This document shows, piece by piece, positions 47,201-59,356 of a DNA stretch of 64,000 bases (position 1 is its first letter; every line of letters begins with the position of its first letter). The stretch comes from Pinus tabuliformis. Lineage: Eukaryota; Streptophyta; Pinopsida; Pinales; Pinaceae. Under the pieces are notes generated by a model. The model made no database searches. It saw only the letters and a list, made by a program, of their open reading frames with translations, and had not been told where the DNA came from. The DNA lies in the NCBI GenBank assembly GCA_031772625.1, contig CM062820.1, positions 92,654,421 to 92,718,420 on the forward strand, read 5' to 3'. The translations under genes were made by a program, and so were the position numbers.

Positions 47201-50200
47201 TCTGATGGTGAGGCACTAGCCTCACAGTTTGAGTTGGATTTCTCTCTTATCGTATGCATGGTTTCATCCATGGTGGGATGTGTTTGGTTCTTGGATAATG
47301 GAGCTTCATTCCACATATCAGGTGACAAGAATCTTTTCAGTACCTTGGAGGAGAAGGATCTCCATATGCAGATCGAGATGGGCGATGATGGAAAGTATCA
47401 TGTCTAAGGTGAAGGTATGGTTATGTTTTAGAGGGAGCATGGAGATCCCCTCACCCTGACTGATGTAAAGTATGTACCAAGTCTGAAGAAGAATGTTGTG
47501 TCCATTGCTATGCTAGAAGATAAAGGCTATGATGTAGTCTTTAGTAAAGGAAAAGTATTTCTGAGGCATATCGGCACTGGACAGACCAAGTGAATCGGGA
47601 TTCGAATAAAGAATCTCTACAAGTTGGAGGTAGATGACTGCACTGCATTGAGTTCCAAAGTTGAGTTGGTGCAAAGCCAAGATGTTGGCGAGCTATGGCA
47701 TAGAAGACTAGGCCACTTGCACCATGGAGCCCTGAAGATCATGCAGCAGATTTCTATCGGATTACCCAAGGGAAAACTGGAGCAGATGGATACATGCAAA
47801 GGTTGTACCTTGGGTAAGTATGTGAAATCTTCCTTTTCGGATCGAGACAGTAGAGCTGGAGCAATCTTGGAGCAAGTTCACTCAAATGTTTGTGGACCAT
47901 TCTTTACAGCCTCCATCGCTAAACAAAGGTACTATGTTATTTTTATTGATGATTTTTCTCGTAGATGTTGGATCTACTTTATGAAAAAGAAGGATTAGAC
48001 CTTCTTGAGGTTTTGTGAGTTTAAAGCCTTGGCAGAGAAAGAATCTGGAAAGAAAATAAAAGCCTTGCATAGCGACAATGGTGGAGAGTATGTCTCCCAA
48101 CAGTTTAAGGACTTCTACGCTGCAGAAGGAATTAAACGGGAGTTGATGACACCCCATAACCCACAGCAGAATGGGGTGGCCGAAAGGAATAACAGATCGA
48201 TTATGGGAGCAGCTCGAGCGATGTTGCATGACCAAAGTCTACCACTGCATTTGTGGGCTGAGGCATGCAATACAGCAATATACTTGCAGAATAGAAGCCC
48301 GCACCATACGCTGGGAATGAAGACACCTATGGAGGCCTTTTCCGGGAAGCGACCAGATGTGAGTCACTTCCAAATCTTTGGATCATTAGTTTACTGTCAT
48401 GTGACCAAAGATGCCTGGAAGAAGCTAGATTCGACAGCTGAGTTAGGAATATTTGTGGGGTACACAAATACACCCCACAACTATATGGTGTACCTGCCTA
48501 CCAGTCAGAGGACTGTGGTACTCAGGGATTTGAAGTTCGACGAGCAGAAAGCCATGCGTGTATCACTTGAGAGGGAGCTCAAGCTGCATTCAGATGAGGA
48601 ACTTTCAGTTCCTAAGGAGGAGGAGCCTTAGATTGATGCGAAGCAGCCGCATGCAGAGGATCCAGGAGTGGAGACATCCACTCATGCTGAGACTTCCAGA
48701 GATGGGCGAAAACACTCAAGGGAAGATGACAGGTTGAGGTTGGATGCGTGGGAGAATGTGGGACAACCATCTTCTTAGCACAGACAGAGGAGGTCGCCCA
48801 AGTGGTACACTGGTTCCATGGCCCTGGTTGGGGAGTGTGTAGATTCTGAGCCTTCTTCATTCAGGAGGCAGTGAAGCAACCAGTCTAGGTTGATGCAATG
48901 GTGGAGGAGAACGACTCCATCGTGTGGAATTGTGTTTGGGATGTTGTCCCAAGACCTTAGGACAAGTCAGTGGTGAGTTCCAGATGGATTTACAAGGTAA
49001 AGCAGGCAGCTGATGGCAGTGTTGAGAAACAGAAGGCAAGGTTTGTTGCCCGGGGTTTCTCACAGGTCGAGGGGATCGACTACGATTAGACTTTTGCTCC
49101 TGTAGCAAGGTACTCATCAATTAGATCAATGTTGGCACTATCAGCTCAGATGGGGTGGAAGATCCACCAAATGGACGTGAAGACAACATTCCTTAATGGG
49201 AAGATTGAGGAGGAGGTGTACATTGAGCAGCCAGAAGGTTTCGATACCTTCAATCGTGAGTCACATGTGTGCAGACTCAAGAGGGCTCTATATGGGCTGA
49301 AGCAAGCACCCCGTGCTTGGTACACCGAGATCGACAACTATTTCACCGGGTTGGCCTTCACCAAGAGTGTAGCAGATACGAACCTTTACCACATCATGGT
49401 AGAAGGTAAGCCATTGATCATTGTTCTTTATGTCAATGATTTGATTTTGACATGTGATGATCAACTGATACAATCTTGCAAGGAGGACCTTGCAAGAGAG
49501 TTCGAAATGAAAGACATGGGTCTTATGCACTACTTCCTAGGCATGGAAGTGTGGTAGAGACATGGAGAAGTTTTTGTGTCTCAAGGCAAGTATGCCAATG
49601 AGATCCTCAGGCGGTTCCATATGGAGAAGTGCAAACCCATGCAGACTCCTCTAACTGGGAACTAGAGGAAGGAGGATGCTACTTTAGGTGAGGTAGTAGC
49701 TGCTACTATTTATCGGCAGCTTGTGGGTTCACTTATGTATCTGGTGAACACACAACCCAACTTATGCTTTGCGGTGAACTAGCTGAGTCAAGCTATGGTT
49801 TAGCCTACCAAGCTGTTTTGGAAGGCAGCGAAGCATGTGCTGAGATACCTCAAAAGCACATCTCAGTTTGGATTGTGGTATAGATGGACAGAGGGAGTGA
49901 AGCTTCAGGGCTTCATAGATGTGAATTGGGCAGGGAGTCTATCAGACCGGAAGAGCACTTCTGGAGGAATCTTCAACCTTGGTTCAACTGCAGTTTCCTA
50001 GTACAACAGGAAACAGATATCAGTTATACTTAGCTCAGCAGAGGCTGAATACATGGCTACTAGTCGACTGCATCTGAGGCCATTTGGATGTGAAAGATTC
50101 TAGTGGGATTGTTTGGTCAAAGGATGGATCCTACAGTGATCTACTGTGATAATCATAGTTGCATCAAACTCTTTGAGAATCCAATTTTTCATGATAGGTC

Positions 50201-50309
50201 CAAGCACATTGATATCCAGTATCACCATCTTCGAGACTATGTGGTCAAGAGGATCATGTTGTTGATGTATGTTTCAACCGAGGAACAGGATGCAGATATT
50301 TTGACATAG
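47200..50309 (+). pseudogene. Nested copia Pol: protease, integrase, reverse transcriptase, RNase H
   Basis: Order and landmarks: protease site WFLDNGASFHISG (catalytic DSG changed to DNG); pre-integrase LWHRRLGHLHHGALKI ... CKGCTLGK; integrase core with VHSNVCGP (first Asp changed to Asn), HSDNGGEYV and NGVAERNN; then a variable acidic linker; RT with RWIYKVK, HQMDVKTTFLNG, LYGLKQAPRAWY and YVNDLILT (catalytic YVDD changed to YVND); RNase H with VNWAGS and LSSAEAEYMA. Stops include TAG at 47429, 47996, 48629, 48776, 48886, 48958, 49087, 49555, 49663, 49780, 49801, 49999 and 50307, TAA at 47405 and TGA at 47591 and about 50092. Frameshifts lie near 48870 and 50070. Catalytic residues of three enzymes are lost, so it is inactive. 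Confidence 0.85.
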
Positions 50310-50375
50310 GCATTGTCAAAATGCAAGTTCGAGTTCCACAGAGACAGGATTGGGGTTACTGATAATCCCTTTCTT

Positions 50376-50387
50376 GTTGAGAGGGAG
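50376..50387 (+). other. Polypurine tract of the nested copia element
   Basis: TTGAGAGGGAG-type run immediately before the 3' LTR start. Confidence 0.7.
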
Positions 50388-51376
50388 TGTTGAAAATAGC
50401 AACAAGAAATGCTAAAAAAAGAAGTGCTAAAAATAACACTGATGTAAATAGTATTTCGGGATACCTTCCTATTTTAGTTAGTCCTTAAACTAAAATAAAG
50501 AAGTAAAAATTCTTACCAGTTGTTTGAAAAATAATTAATTAATTCACCATGAGTTAATTAGTTGTAGAAAATCAAACATGAAGTCTATGTGAAGACATGC
50601 AACAGTTTCTCCATTGATTGAGGAATTTATCCATCAGTTAAAGAGATAAGGATGAGTTGAAATTTGAGTTGTAATTAGTTGGCTCAGTTAACTGAGTCAA
50701 GTCCAGTTAGATTAGTTCAAATAGTTTGTTGAACTAATTGTGAGTTTAGTTAGTTAATGCATGCTTGCATGAAACTGTTGCACTTCAGATATCTGAATAT
50801 TCTCTCATAAATAACTCATGCATGTCAGTTCAGTCAGAGACCCAGTTGAGATCAGATGGTGGGATAGTGTACTATCAGTTGCGGGAATATTCCTTGGTAG
50901 ATATCTCTTGCATGCAAAAGGAATTCATTCCTCGAGGATTGCACAGTTGCTTCTTTAGTTTAGTGAGTGTGAATGAGGCCAATTCACACATGTGACATCA
51001 TTGGACCCCAAGAAAAATTGCGTAAGGAAATAGGAGGCTTGGAGGGCTGAGGAAAGGCACATGTAGTGTCTATTCAGTCTGTGAGTTGTATTGTTCTATT
51101 GCAGCGAGAGAAGGATAGCTTGTGAGCTTATTCTTTTTGTAATTTGAACATATTTCCACTTGTATGATATTGCAGAGATTGGGGTTTTAGGCTGAGGCTT
51201 TCCCCAGGTTGTTCTTCTGTGTTCATGTGCGTTTGCTTTCTTTTCATCAGTTATATGTGTTCTTATTGATCTTTCTCAAAGTGATTAAGCTTCCACAAAG
51301 TTTGTTGTAGAAGTAGATCTTGTATTTTGCTTTAGTATATTGCATAATCTGTTGATCTACAGTGGGAATTTCTACA
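50388..51376 (+). repeat. 3' LTR of the nested copia element
   Basis: 989 bp, colinear with the 5' LTR. It has a 12-bp AATTTGAGTTGT-type insertion relative to the other copy near 50660 and lacks an 11-bp segment near 50510. Confidence 0.9.
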
Positions 51377-51381
51377 AAGAC

Positions 51382-53300
51382 ACCTGAAGTCAGTCATTTC
51401 AGGATATTTGGGAGTTTAGCGTATTGGTGTATACCTGAAGAAAAGAGAACGAAATTAGATCAAACTGCTGAGAAAGGATATCTTGTGGGATACAACGAGA
51501 ATGCTAAGGCATATAGATTCTATCTTCCAGGGAGTAGGAAGGTAGTAGTTCGGCGGGATGTAAAGTTCATGGAGGACAGAGCTTTCTGGAAATCCCAAGA
51601 AATGCCTTCCGAGGAGCAGTCGAAAGACGAGCCATTGGTCAAACCACTTCAACCAACAGAAACTAGTACCAAAAATTATCCTGAAGACAAAGCTTCAGAA
51701 CAGGAGGAATCTCAAGAAGAGGAGCTGATAGATGTGCCTACTACCAATGGAAGAACGAGTCGGGAACTCTGACAAATTCTACGGGATGCAGAGGACTTCA
51801 TTGGTGCACCCCAGAATAATAAAAGGGAGTGAAGACAACCAGATAGATACCGGGCCTAAGTAGCTCAGATTGGGGAACCTTCTAGTTTTCAGGAGGCTGT
51901 TCAACATCAAGTATGGGTAGTTGCTATGGTGGAGGAATACAACTCTATAATGGTCAGTGATGTATGGGAAGTGGTACCTAGGCCTCAGGACAGATTAGTG
52001 GTAGGTTTAAGATGGATCTACAAGGTCAAAAATGCTGCATATGACAGTGTGGAGAAATATAAAGCCAGGTTTGTGGCTAAGGGGTGAGTTTCATCAGATG
52101 GATGTCAATACGACATTCTTGAATGGGGTAATAGAAGAGGAAGTATACAATGAACAACCAGAATGTATTGAGACACGTGAGAAGAAATCTCATGTATGCA
52201 GATTAAAAAAACCCTTGTATGGGCTTAAACATGCAACTAGAGCATGGTATGGTTGAATTGATGGCTACTTGCAGAAGATGGGGTTCATCAAGAGTGACGC
52301 AGACCCTAATCTCTACTATCTAGTCGTAGAGAATGAGCCTCTAATCCTAGTGTTATATGTGGATGCTCTCTTCTTGATAAGATCATCCAAGCTCATCAAA
52401 GACTACAAGAAGAACTTAGCCACAAAATTCGACATGAAGGATTTGGGACAGATGCATTATTTCCTGGGGTTGGAAGTTTGGCAACATAAGGGTGAGATCT
52501 TCCTTGGACAAGGGAGATATGCTACAGAAATCTTGAAGAGATTCAGGATGCAAGACTATAGACCTATGGCTACCCCAATGATCACCAACTGGAAGAAGAT
52601 TGATGCATCAGAAGATAAAGATGTTGATCCCACCTTGTACAGGCAACTTATAGGGTCCCTAATGTATCTGGTCAATACCAGGGCAAGCATTTGTTACACT
52701 GTCAACACCCCCAGTCAGTTCATGGTGGAACCTAAGAGGGCGCACTGGGTAGCAACCAAACATGTTCTCAAGTATATACAAGGAACAATCGAGCATGGAC
52801 TATTGTACATCAGAGGCAATGACATCAAGCTGAGTGGGTTCACTAATGCAGATTGGGCTGAAAGTTCAGTAGATCATAAAAGTACAACTGGGTATTGTTT
52901 CAAAATCAGATCAGGAATGACCTCCTGGTGTAGTAGGAAACAGAAATCCGTGACTCTGAGCTCAGCTGAAGCAGATATGGCAGCTAGCACAGCTTCGTGG
53001 GAAGCCATATGGCTTAGGAAATTGCTTGTGAATCTATTCAGGAGAAGGATGGAAGTGACCAGGATCATGTGTGATAATCAGAGTTGCATCAATCTCTCTA
53101 AGAATCCAGTATTTCATGATCGGTCGAAGCAGATTAACATTAGGTGTCACTTTGTCAGAGACTGTGTCCAACGAGGAGCAATACAATTGAGGTACACTCC
53201 TACACAAGAATAGGTGGCAGGCATCCTCACAAAAGCACTAGGAAGAACAAAGTTTTTTTATTTCCGGGAGAAGATAGGGCTGGTAAAGAATCCATTTCAG
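51382..53300 (+). pseudogene. Host copia integrase end, reverse transcriptase and RNase H
   Basis: The frame resumes with TPEVSHFRIFGSLAYW, then the GYNENAKAYRFYLP segment and an acidic linker. TGA, TGA and TAA stops lie near 51770, 51829 and 51857. RT begins with RWIYKVKNAAYD, but at about 52085 it jumps from ARFVAKG to FHQMDVNTTFLNG. This loses some 40 residues that normally lie between. RT continues past a TGA at 52254 into a 314-codon open frame with YVDALFLI (catalytic YVDD changed to YVDA), DMKDLGQMHYFLGLEVW, RNase H with NADWAES and LSSAEADMA, and CDNQSCINLSKNP. A TAG at 53211, where CAG fits, precedes the terminal ILTKALGRTKF. Confidence 0.85.
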
Positions 53301-53565
53301 TTGCAGAAATGGATAAGTATCAGGAGTTGCAGTGCAACAGTTAGTAATGGCAGTGCTATGGGCAGCATGATGCAATATGTTGAAAGGGAGCTGCAGTACA
53401 GGTGCAACAGTGGCAGTGGTAGTGCCATGGGCAGCAATACAGGAAGTAGCAGTGTAGGGGATGTGAGGTAGCATGCCAAGCATCAACACAGGTACCGATG
53501 TAGAAGATCAATGTGATGTTTCTATAGTGAAGCATTGTTAGAGCACATTCCTTGCTAAGAGCGGG
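53301..53565 (+). other. Host copia 3' internal tail
   Basis: Between the end of pol and the 3' LTR. It contains repeated GGCAGTG, GCAACAG and ATGGGCAGCA words (about 53330-53460), and ends in a short purine run before TGTTGATT. Confidence 0.6.
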
Positions 53566-54511
53566 TGTTGATTTTTGGTAGCATTGGATGTGCTCTAGCC
53601 TTGAAATTTGGAGGAGAAGCTAAGGCACATGAGATCTCCAAGGCCTAGAAATCGTTGTGAGAAATTCCACCTGGATGAGGCGTTATTAAAATAATTAATA
53701 GTTTTAATGGGTTCCTAAGTCTAAACTTAGGAAAATAAAAATCTTAATGGGTATTAATAAAGATAAGGGTGAGAAGCTTCTAAGAGACGAGGATCAAGTC
53801 TATTTTAATCTTAGCCATTGATTAAGGACTTAATCTCGGTCGTTGATTCGTCAACAGGAAAAATATAAGAAAATACTTGAGGATCATTTGGAGACACATC
53901 GACAGATACTCAATATCTCTAGGAAAATCTGTTCTCAAGTAAAGGAGATTGATTTCAGAGGGAGAGTTGCAGGGTGGAGGAAGAGGATGTCATTAGCATT
54001 AGGCATTGAATGAGGAGGAGGTGAAACAGGGACAGTGGGAGACAATGCAGAGAGAGACGCAATCTAGAGGAGAGACGCAACCCTCACGCAAGTTGACGTA
54101 GAGGGACGCAGAGCCACTCAGGGCCATGCTGAGCCACACAGAGTGACACAGGAGTGGGATCAGGGTCTCCAAAGTGTCAAAAAGACTCAAAGGGAAAATC
54201 TAAGATGTTTTCTTTCAGTTCTCTGTGAAACCGTTCCTTGTAAAAGCAATTTCTATTGAATATTAATAAAGCCCTCATCTGCTACACCAGTTTTCCCACA
54301 TTGGGTTTTTCCGGGGACAATTGTCCAAAAGCAACCGTGTTGATGTGATTGGTTCTTGTGCATGTATTTTTCTCTGGGTAATTGTGTGATAACTGTAGTA
54401 GAATTTATTTTAATATTTGCTGAAGGGATTCCGTAAATAACTTATTGTGAATAATAAGTAGGTGAAATAAATTAGTTGTTGTAGTAGAATTTTAGTTTAA
54501 ATTTTTTCACA
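53566..54511 (+). repeat. 3' LTR of the host copia element
   Basis: 946 bp, colinear with 43080-44060 and ending TTTTTTCACA. It lacks a few tens of bases present in the 5' copy. Confidence 0.85.
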
Positions 54512-54514
54512 AAT

Positions 54515-54905
54515 TTCCCCCTTTCCATCTCTCCTCCTCTCATGCACTTCCTCCCCTCTCCCTTCCCCCATCTCTCGCCCTCTCATTCTCCCTCTGCATC
54601 GCTCCCTCTCCCCCTCTCCCTTGCCCCCCACCCCCTCTCGCTCTCTATCTTAGTCCCTCTTTCTCACATTTTCTCCCCACCTCCTCTTGTTCTCTCACCC
54701 CCCATATCTTTCTCTCCTCTCAGCTCTACCCATAACCCCTTTTCCCTCCCTCTTCCTTCGTCCCTCCCCTTCCATATCTTACTACCCTTCTTTATCCCTC
54801 TCTCTCTTCCCCCTCCATCCCACCATATCTCATGTTCTCTCCCTCTCCTTCCACCACTCTATTTTCCCCTCCCTCCATATATAAACCCCCTGCTCTCTCT
54901 TTATT
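54515..54905. repeat. Polypyrimidine (CT-rich) low-complexity tract
   Basis: About 390 bases almost entirely C and T on the plus strand, directly after the copia 3' LTR. It translates as Pro/Ser/Leu-only frames that are not genes. It probably accounts for the missing target duplication, through slippage or rearrangement at this edge. Confidence 0.9.
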
Positions 54906-57271
54906 GATACAATTTCATATCCAAACTCTAGACCAATGAGGATATGTGGGACCTCATCCCACCACACGAGACCTCTGTAGCTAAACTGTCTCAGATTCGT
55001 CCCTAGGTGACAGACTAGGTCCCCAGACAACAAGTTAGTGGACAGTCTGCACCTTCCACTGACCCTTCATCAGGCCAAAAAAATTTGTGGAATTTTTTTT
55101 CAATGCTCTTCAATCAACCTCGAATATTAGGAGAGATGGGTATGATACTCAAACCCATTAGCCCTTGGATCTTCTTCGTTAGGGCATTCCATACATTGTA
55201 TCTTTTATGTCCATGCATTGTAACTTTTATTTCAATGCAATGTATTTTTTTATAGGAGACCGTTTGGTTCTCCCACATTTTATGGAAATCATTGTACTCA
55301 ACGATCCCTTTGACCTACTTTGTGGTCATTAATTGGACATAGATATAATTATCTTGTCTTATCTTATCTCCTTCTTAGACTCATCCTATTCCTCTCTCTC
55401 TCTCCATGTTTATAATAAACAAACATAAAAGAAAGGTGTCGGTTACCTTGTTGGGACATTGTAAAGAGGATAAACATGGAAAAGAACACCATTTTTTTCA
55501 TGTTAATTCTAGTCTAGGCCGCTTGAAACCCTTTTAATCAAAGAGGAAGATTGAACTTTTATTGAAAAGTAATAATTAACAACATGGAATTTCACTCCAT
55601 TACCATTAAAAAAAGAAAAATAAAAACAATTCCAAAAGGAAGTGATAAATTTTAAGTAACCCTTCACTTAACTATAAAAATAAAAATGAATATTAATACA
55701 TCTTTAAACCTCAGGGTTTCTCTCTCAAACCTTTTCCTTGATAATGATGCCCAACATTAGTTTCAAGTCTTGAAGACCTTTAAGCAACTTTTTCAAATGC
55801 CACATAAAGTAGAAAATATTTTGTTGGTCAAAATTATGTTCTAGTTAGCAAAACAAAATGAAATCCTTAACAAGACACTGACTGACGTTATATGGCAAAA
55901 ATAAGATGCAACCAAATGTAAACATGCACCCCATACCTTGTTGCGCATCTCGCCCCCAACTATGTCATTTCTAGAAATTTCACGGTCCAACTCCTAAGAG
56001 TGTATTTGAAAGGCCTAACCAACTAAGTTTGGGGAATCCATAGAGTCATTAAAGGGCACCACAACAATGTTTGTAGAGGTAATTGAACAGTTCTTATCCA
56101 CCTGGTATACCAGAATAATGCAGTGCCTATATTTTAAATCAGATCATATTGTACCTTTTGAATAAATTAATAAAAACCCCATTAAGCCCCTTAAATATTC
56201 TCAATGGAAGAATATGTCGATCTCCCTTTCTCAGAAAAATTCTTAATGCAAACAATTAGCAAACAGGACATCTTTTATGGCAAACCACAAAAGTATAACT
56301 ACAATATTATAGCTTCCTGACAATGTGCGACATCCATAACCTACAATGCTTCTTGTAGAAGAGATATTGGCTCTTCTGTTATGTACTATGCCAAACGTGT
56401 CATGTTGATCATCAAGGCATGCCTGAATAACAAATGGTAGGTTGAAAACAAAAAGGTTCAACTCCGGAATTCCATGAAACCAAGTTTTATCTTATGATGT
56501 TAAATCCAGGTATAAGATGAATTTCAACAATTTACATTGGTTAATGGACAATTTAATAAAGGTGTAAATAAGAATCTTACTTCAAGATGGTTGACATACT
56601 TTTAAAATTATTTACTAATGATATGCTTAACTAAATTCTTTACTAGTGACATGCTTAACTAAGCTTATCTAAAAAGCTTTCAATAAAATAAGAGAAAAAT
56701 TGACTTAAAGTATCTCAGAAGCATCATTTGCTCAGCTAAACTATATTTGGAGACTTATGAATTGTCAGTTAAATTTAAGAAAATATGAGGTTATGAAAAC
56801 TAAATTTCATAATAGGCCACTTTTCAACTTAAATAACGGTTAAAAAATTATATGGCATTGCGGGAAAAAAAAAAAAAAAGTATATACCAAAGCTTCTAGA
56901 AAAGAATTGTCTGTCTTCACCTTATGGCAGGACGACCTCCATTTCCACTTGCTTGCCATTGAGGGGCTTCACTGTGTAGAGGATTTTTTGTTTGTCATAA
57001 GTCAAAATAACATTGTTCATGGCTCAATGTAAGCTAAGTGTTTCAAGTCAAAAATATCATTCCAGACATCCGCATAAATTTTTGCATAAAAAGAATAGAG
57101 AGGAAGGGAGAATAATGGAACAACTCCTTGTTCTGAAACTGAACATTGTAATGGTTTTCCAAAAGGGATATAGGGTGTCCAAAATTGTCAAAGTCAGGCC
57201 ACCTGTAGAGACTAAACGTTCCAACAAAAGAAAGGGTTGCCACCAACTGCCATTGAAATGGCAAAAGCCAT
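54906..57271. other. AT-rich intergenic stretch
   Basis: No recognised gene, LTR or RNA. Reading frames are short and of ordinary random composition. A short poly-A run lies near 56865-56879. Confidence 0.5.
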
Positions 57272-57678
57272 TGTTAGAAAGATGAAGATGTTGTAAAGGT
57301 TTGAACCAAAAAACAAAGTGATGTATGGTACTAGAGGCTATGCTTCGATAGATAATTTACCATGGAAAAGACTCAATAATCTCAACATCGGTCACCATTT
57401 ACCTTCTATTGGATGTAGGGTTTAGAACAAACAACCACACCGATGCACGATAACAAAAACTAGCAGAATTCAAAAAATTTATTAAGGCAACATAGAATTC
57501 GCTCAAATGAGAATGCTTTGACTGAGAAACGAACTCATTACATGAAATCCCTATGCATCTAAACACGATCACATTCTCATAATTAACCTCATTCACGTTC
57601 TGAATATGAACTTAACGATACTATTTTTAGTGTGACAATAATAATAAGGTAATACACTAGTATTATAGGGACCTAACA
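57272..57678 (-). repeat. Putative 3' LTR of the chromovirus
   Basis: The inner edge is firm: TGTTAGGTCCC on the minus strand follows a purine tract. The outer edge is proposed at 57272, where TGTTAG on the plus strand mirrors CTAACA at 57673-57678, giving 407 bp, a usual chromovirus LTR size. There is no second LTR to confirm it. Confidence 0.5.
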
Positions 57679-57711
57679 TGCCCCTCTCCTTCAAAAAAGT
57701 GTTGTCCTCAA

Positions 57712-58084
57712 CGCTTTAGTAATTCTAAATGCTTCTGTATAAAATTCTCATCCTCCTGTGTGGAATATTCAGCGGTAAGTTCTTCCACTTGATGAGATAC
57801 TCTGAAATTGATCGATTTCGTAGCTATCGAGTTCTTGTTTCTGTGACTGCTTCAGGTTACAATATGATTTTTACTTCCTCTTCAAGTTCTGGCAATATTG
57901 TTTGAACTGGGAGCTTGTCATCTATAACCTTCTTTAAGCATGAAACATGGAAAACTAGGTGCACTCGGGAAGATGCAGGAAGTTCCAATTTGTATGCCAT
58001 AGTACCAATCTTTTGCAACACCTTGTACGGACCATAATACTTTGGGGATAATTTATTATCCTTCTTAGCTTGGTTGAGGGACAT
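57712..58084 (-). pseudogene. Chromovirus integrase C-terminus and chromodomain
   Basis: The frame 58084-57857 has the integrase C-terminal module with SPKYYGPYKVLQKIG (GPY/F-type) and LVFHVSCLKK. A TAA at 57857, where CAA fits, is followed by PEAVTETRTR and then a chromodomain core reading EYLIKWKNLP and, after a shift, TWEDE. The chromodomain would steer integration to heterochromatin by binding methylated histone H3. Confidence 0.7.
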
Positions 58085-58429
58085 TTGTTTGTATGGTTGC
58101 AGTCATAGGAATACCTAGTCACCTACATCAAAACTTCTTTCACTGCGATGTTGATTTTCCTTTTGTTTCATTCTATTCTGCGCCAAAGTGAGGTTATCCT
58201 TTAAGAGTTGGAGAACTTTTTGTTGATGCTCGATGTGATCTTCCACTGCTTGAACCTTAGAATTTTCTTGGACGGTGGATGATATCCATAAAGTGCCATA
58301 AATGGGGTCATTTTTGCTGCAGTATGGAAGGAAGTGTTATACCACCATTCAGCCAGAGGTAACCATTTGACCCACTGTGTCTGTTTATCAGATACAAATC
58401 AAAAAAGATATCATTCCAAGAATTTTTTC

Positions 58430-59244
58430 ACTATCTCAGTTTGCCCATCAGATTAAGGATGATAAGATGAGCTATGAGCTAACTGAGTACCCAAACAAGA
58501 AAATAATTTTGTCCAAAAATTTCCAGTGAAAATAGGATATATGTCGCTTACAATAATCTTTGGGTTTCCATGTAGCTTTTGAATTGTTTCCATAAATGCA
58601 GTAGCAACTGTACTGGCTTTAAATGGACGAGATAATGCACAAAAGTGTGCATACTTGGTAAGTCTATCAACTACCACCATGATGATACTCTTTCCTTCAT
58701 ACTTGGGTAAAACTATGATAAAATTCATTGAAACCTCCTCCCAACATTGACTTGGAATGGATAAAGGTTGTAATAGACCTGGGGTCTTAATTGTCTCAAC
58801 TTTATTTGGTTGGAAAATCAAACATTCTGCCACAAACTTCTGTATATCAGATTTAAGGCCATCCCAAAAAAATTCCTTCTTAACCTTGTGGTAAGTTTTT
58901 AAAAATCCTGAATGCCCTCCTAAGGGAGAGGTGTGCAATTCTAGAAGAATCTTTTGTTTGAGTTGGGAATTCTTACAAAGGTATAAGCGATGTTTGTACC
59001 ATAAAAAATCATTTTTCCATCTAAATGTATCAGATGTACTAGTATCATGCTGCAACTTTTGAATGAGTGCCCACACTTCTTCGTCATTCTTCCATTCATC
59101 CCTTGCTTTGTTTATCCAATCTGGTTGGATAATAGAAATAACACAAATAAATGCTTCCACATCCTCATCCTTTCTTAAGAGTGCATCTGCAACAACATTT
59201 TGCTTCCCTTTTTTGTAGATGATTTTAAAGTCATAACCCAACAT
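58430..59244 (-). pseudogene. Chromovirus RNase H end and integrase
   Basis: The 264-codon frame starts with the RNase H/tether segment YDFKIIYKKGKQNVVADAL. The zinc module follows: H-x-x-x-x-x-x-H in HTSPLGGHSG and C-x-x-F in CLIFQ, with the second Cys changed to Phe. In the core, SMNFI replaces the SMDFI of the family (first catalytic Asp lost), and VVDRLTKYAHF and IIVSDIYPIFTG carry the second Asp. The frame ends at a TAA in the FHPQTDGQTE-type region, where the Glu codon is still readable downstream. Confidence 0.8.
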
Positions 59245-59356
59245 CTTTGTGACCCATTTTTGTTGCTATTCTGAAGATAATATTTGTTCTAAAAAAGAAT
59301 TTAAGACTATCATGATCTGATTTTACCTTGAAGTCTCTTCCCATTAGGTAAGGTCA

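Larger units (their letters stand above)
45318..51376 (+). mobile_element. Nested Ty1/copia retrotransposon, near-complete, inserted in host pol
   Basis: 6059 bp with LTRs of 988 and 989 bp, both TGTTGAAAATAGC to TTTCTACA. A perfect Met-type primer-binding site (46306-46317) and a purine tract (50376-50387) are present. The flanking pentamers are AGGAC and AAGAC, 4 of 5 identical. Deleting the element and one pentamer rejoins the host integrase frame exactly. Gag, protease, integrase, reverse transcriptase and RNase H are all recognisable. The LTRs carry scattered substitutions and 11-12 bp indels, so insertion is not very recent. Confidence 0.92.
43080..54511 (+). mobile_element. Ty1/copia LTR retrotransposon lacking gag, split by a nested copia element
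   Basis: LTRs begin TGTTGATTTTTGGTAGCAT at 43080 and 53566 and end TTTTCACA. The 5' LTR is followed directly by a perfect TGGTATCAGAGC primer-binding site (44061-44072), and a short purine run (GAGCGGG) precedes the 3' LTR. Without the nested 6.06 kb element it is about 5.4 kb. Copia domain order protease, integrase, reverse transcriptase, RNase H is present. Nearly all of gag is missing, since protease begins about 200 bases after the primer site. No target duplication is visible (CCCTC versus AATTT). Confidence 0.85.

Noticed and set aside
54542..54907. 121-codon Pro/Ser/Leu frame
   Set aside because: Translation of a polypyrimidine tract; composition alone explains it.
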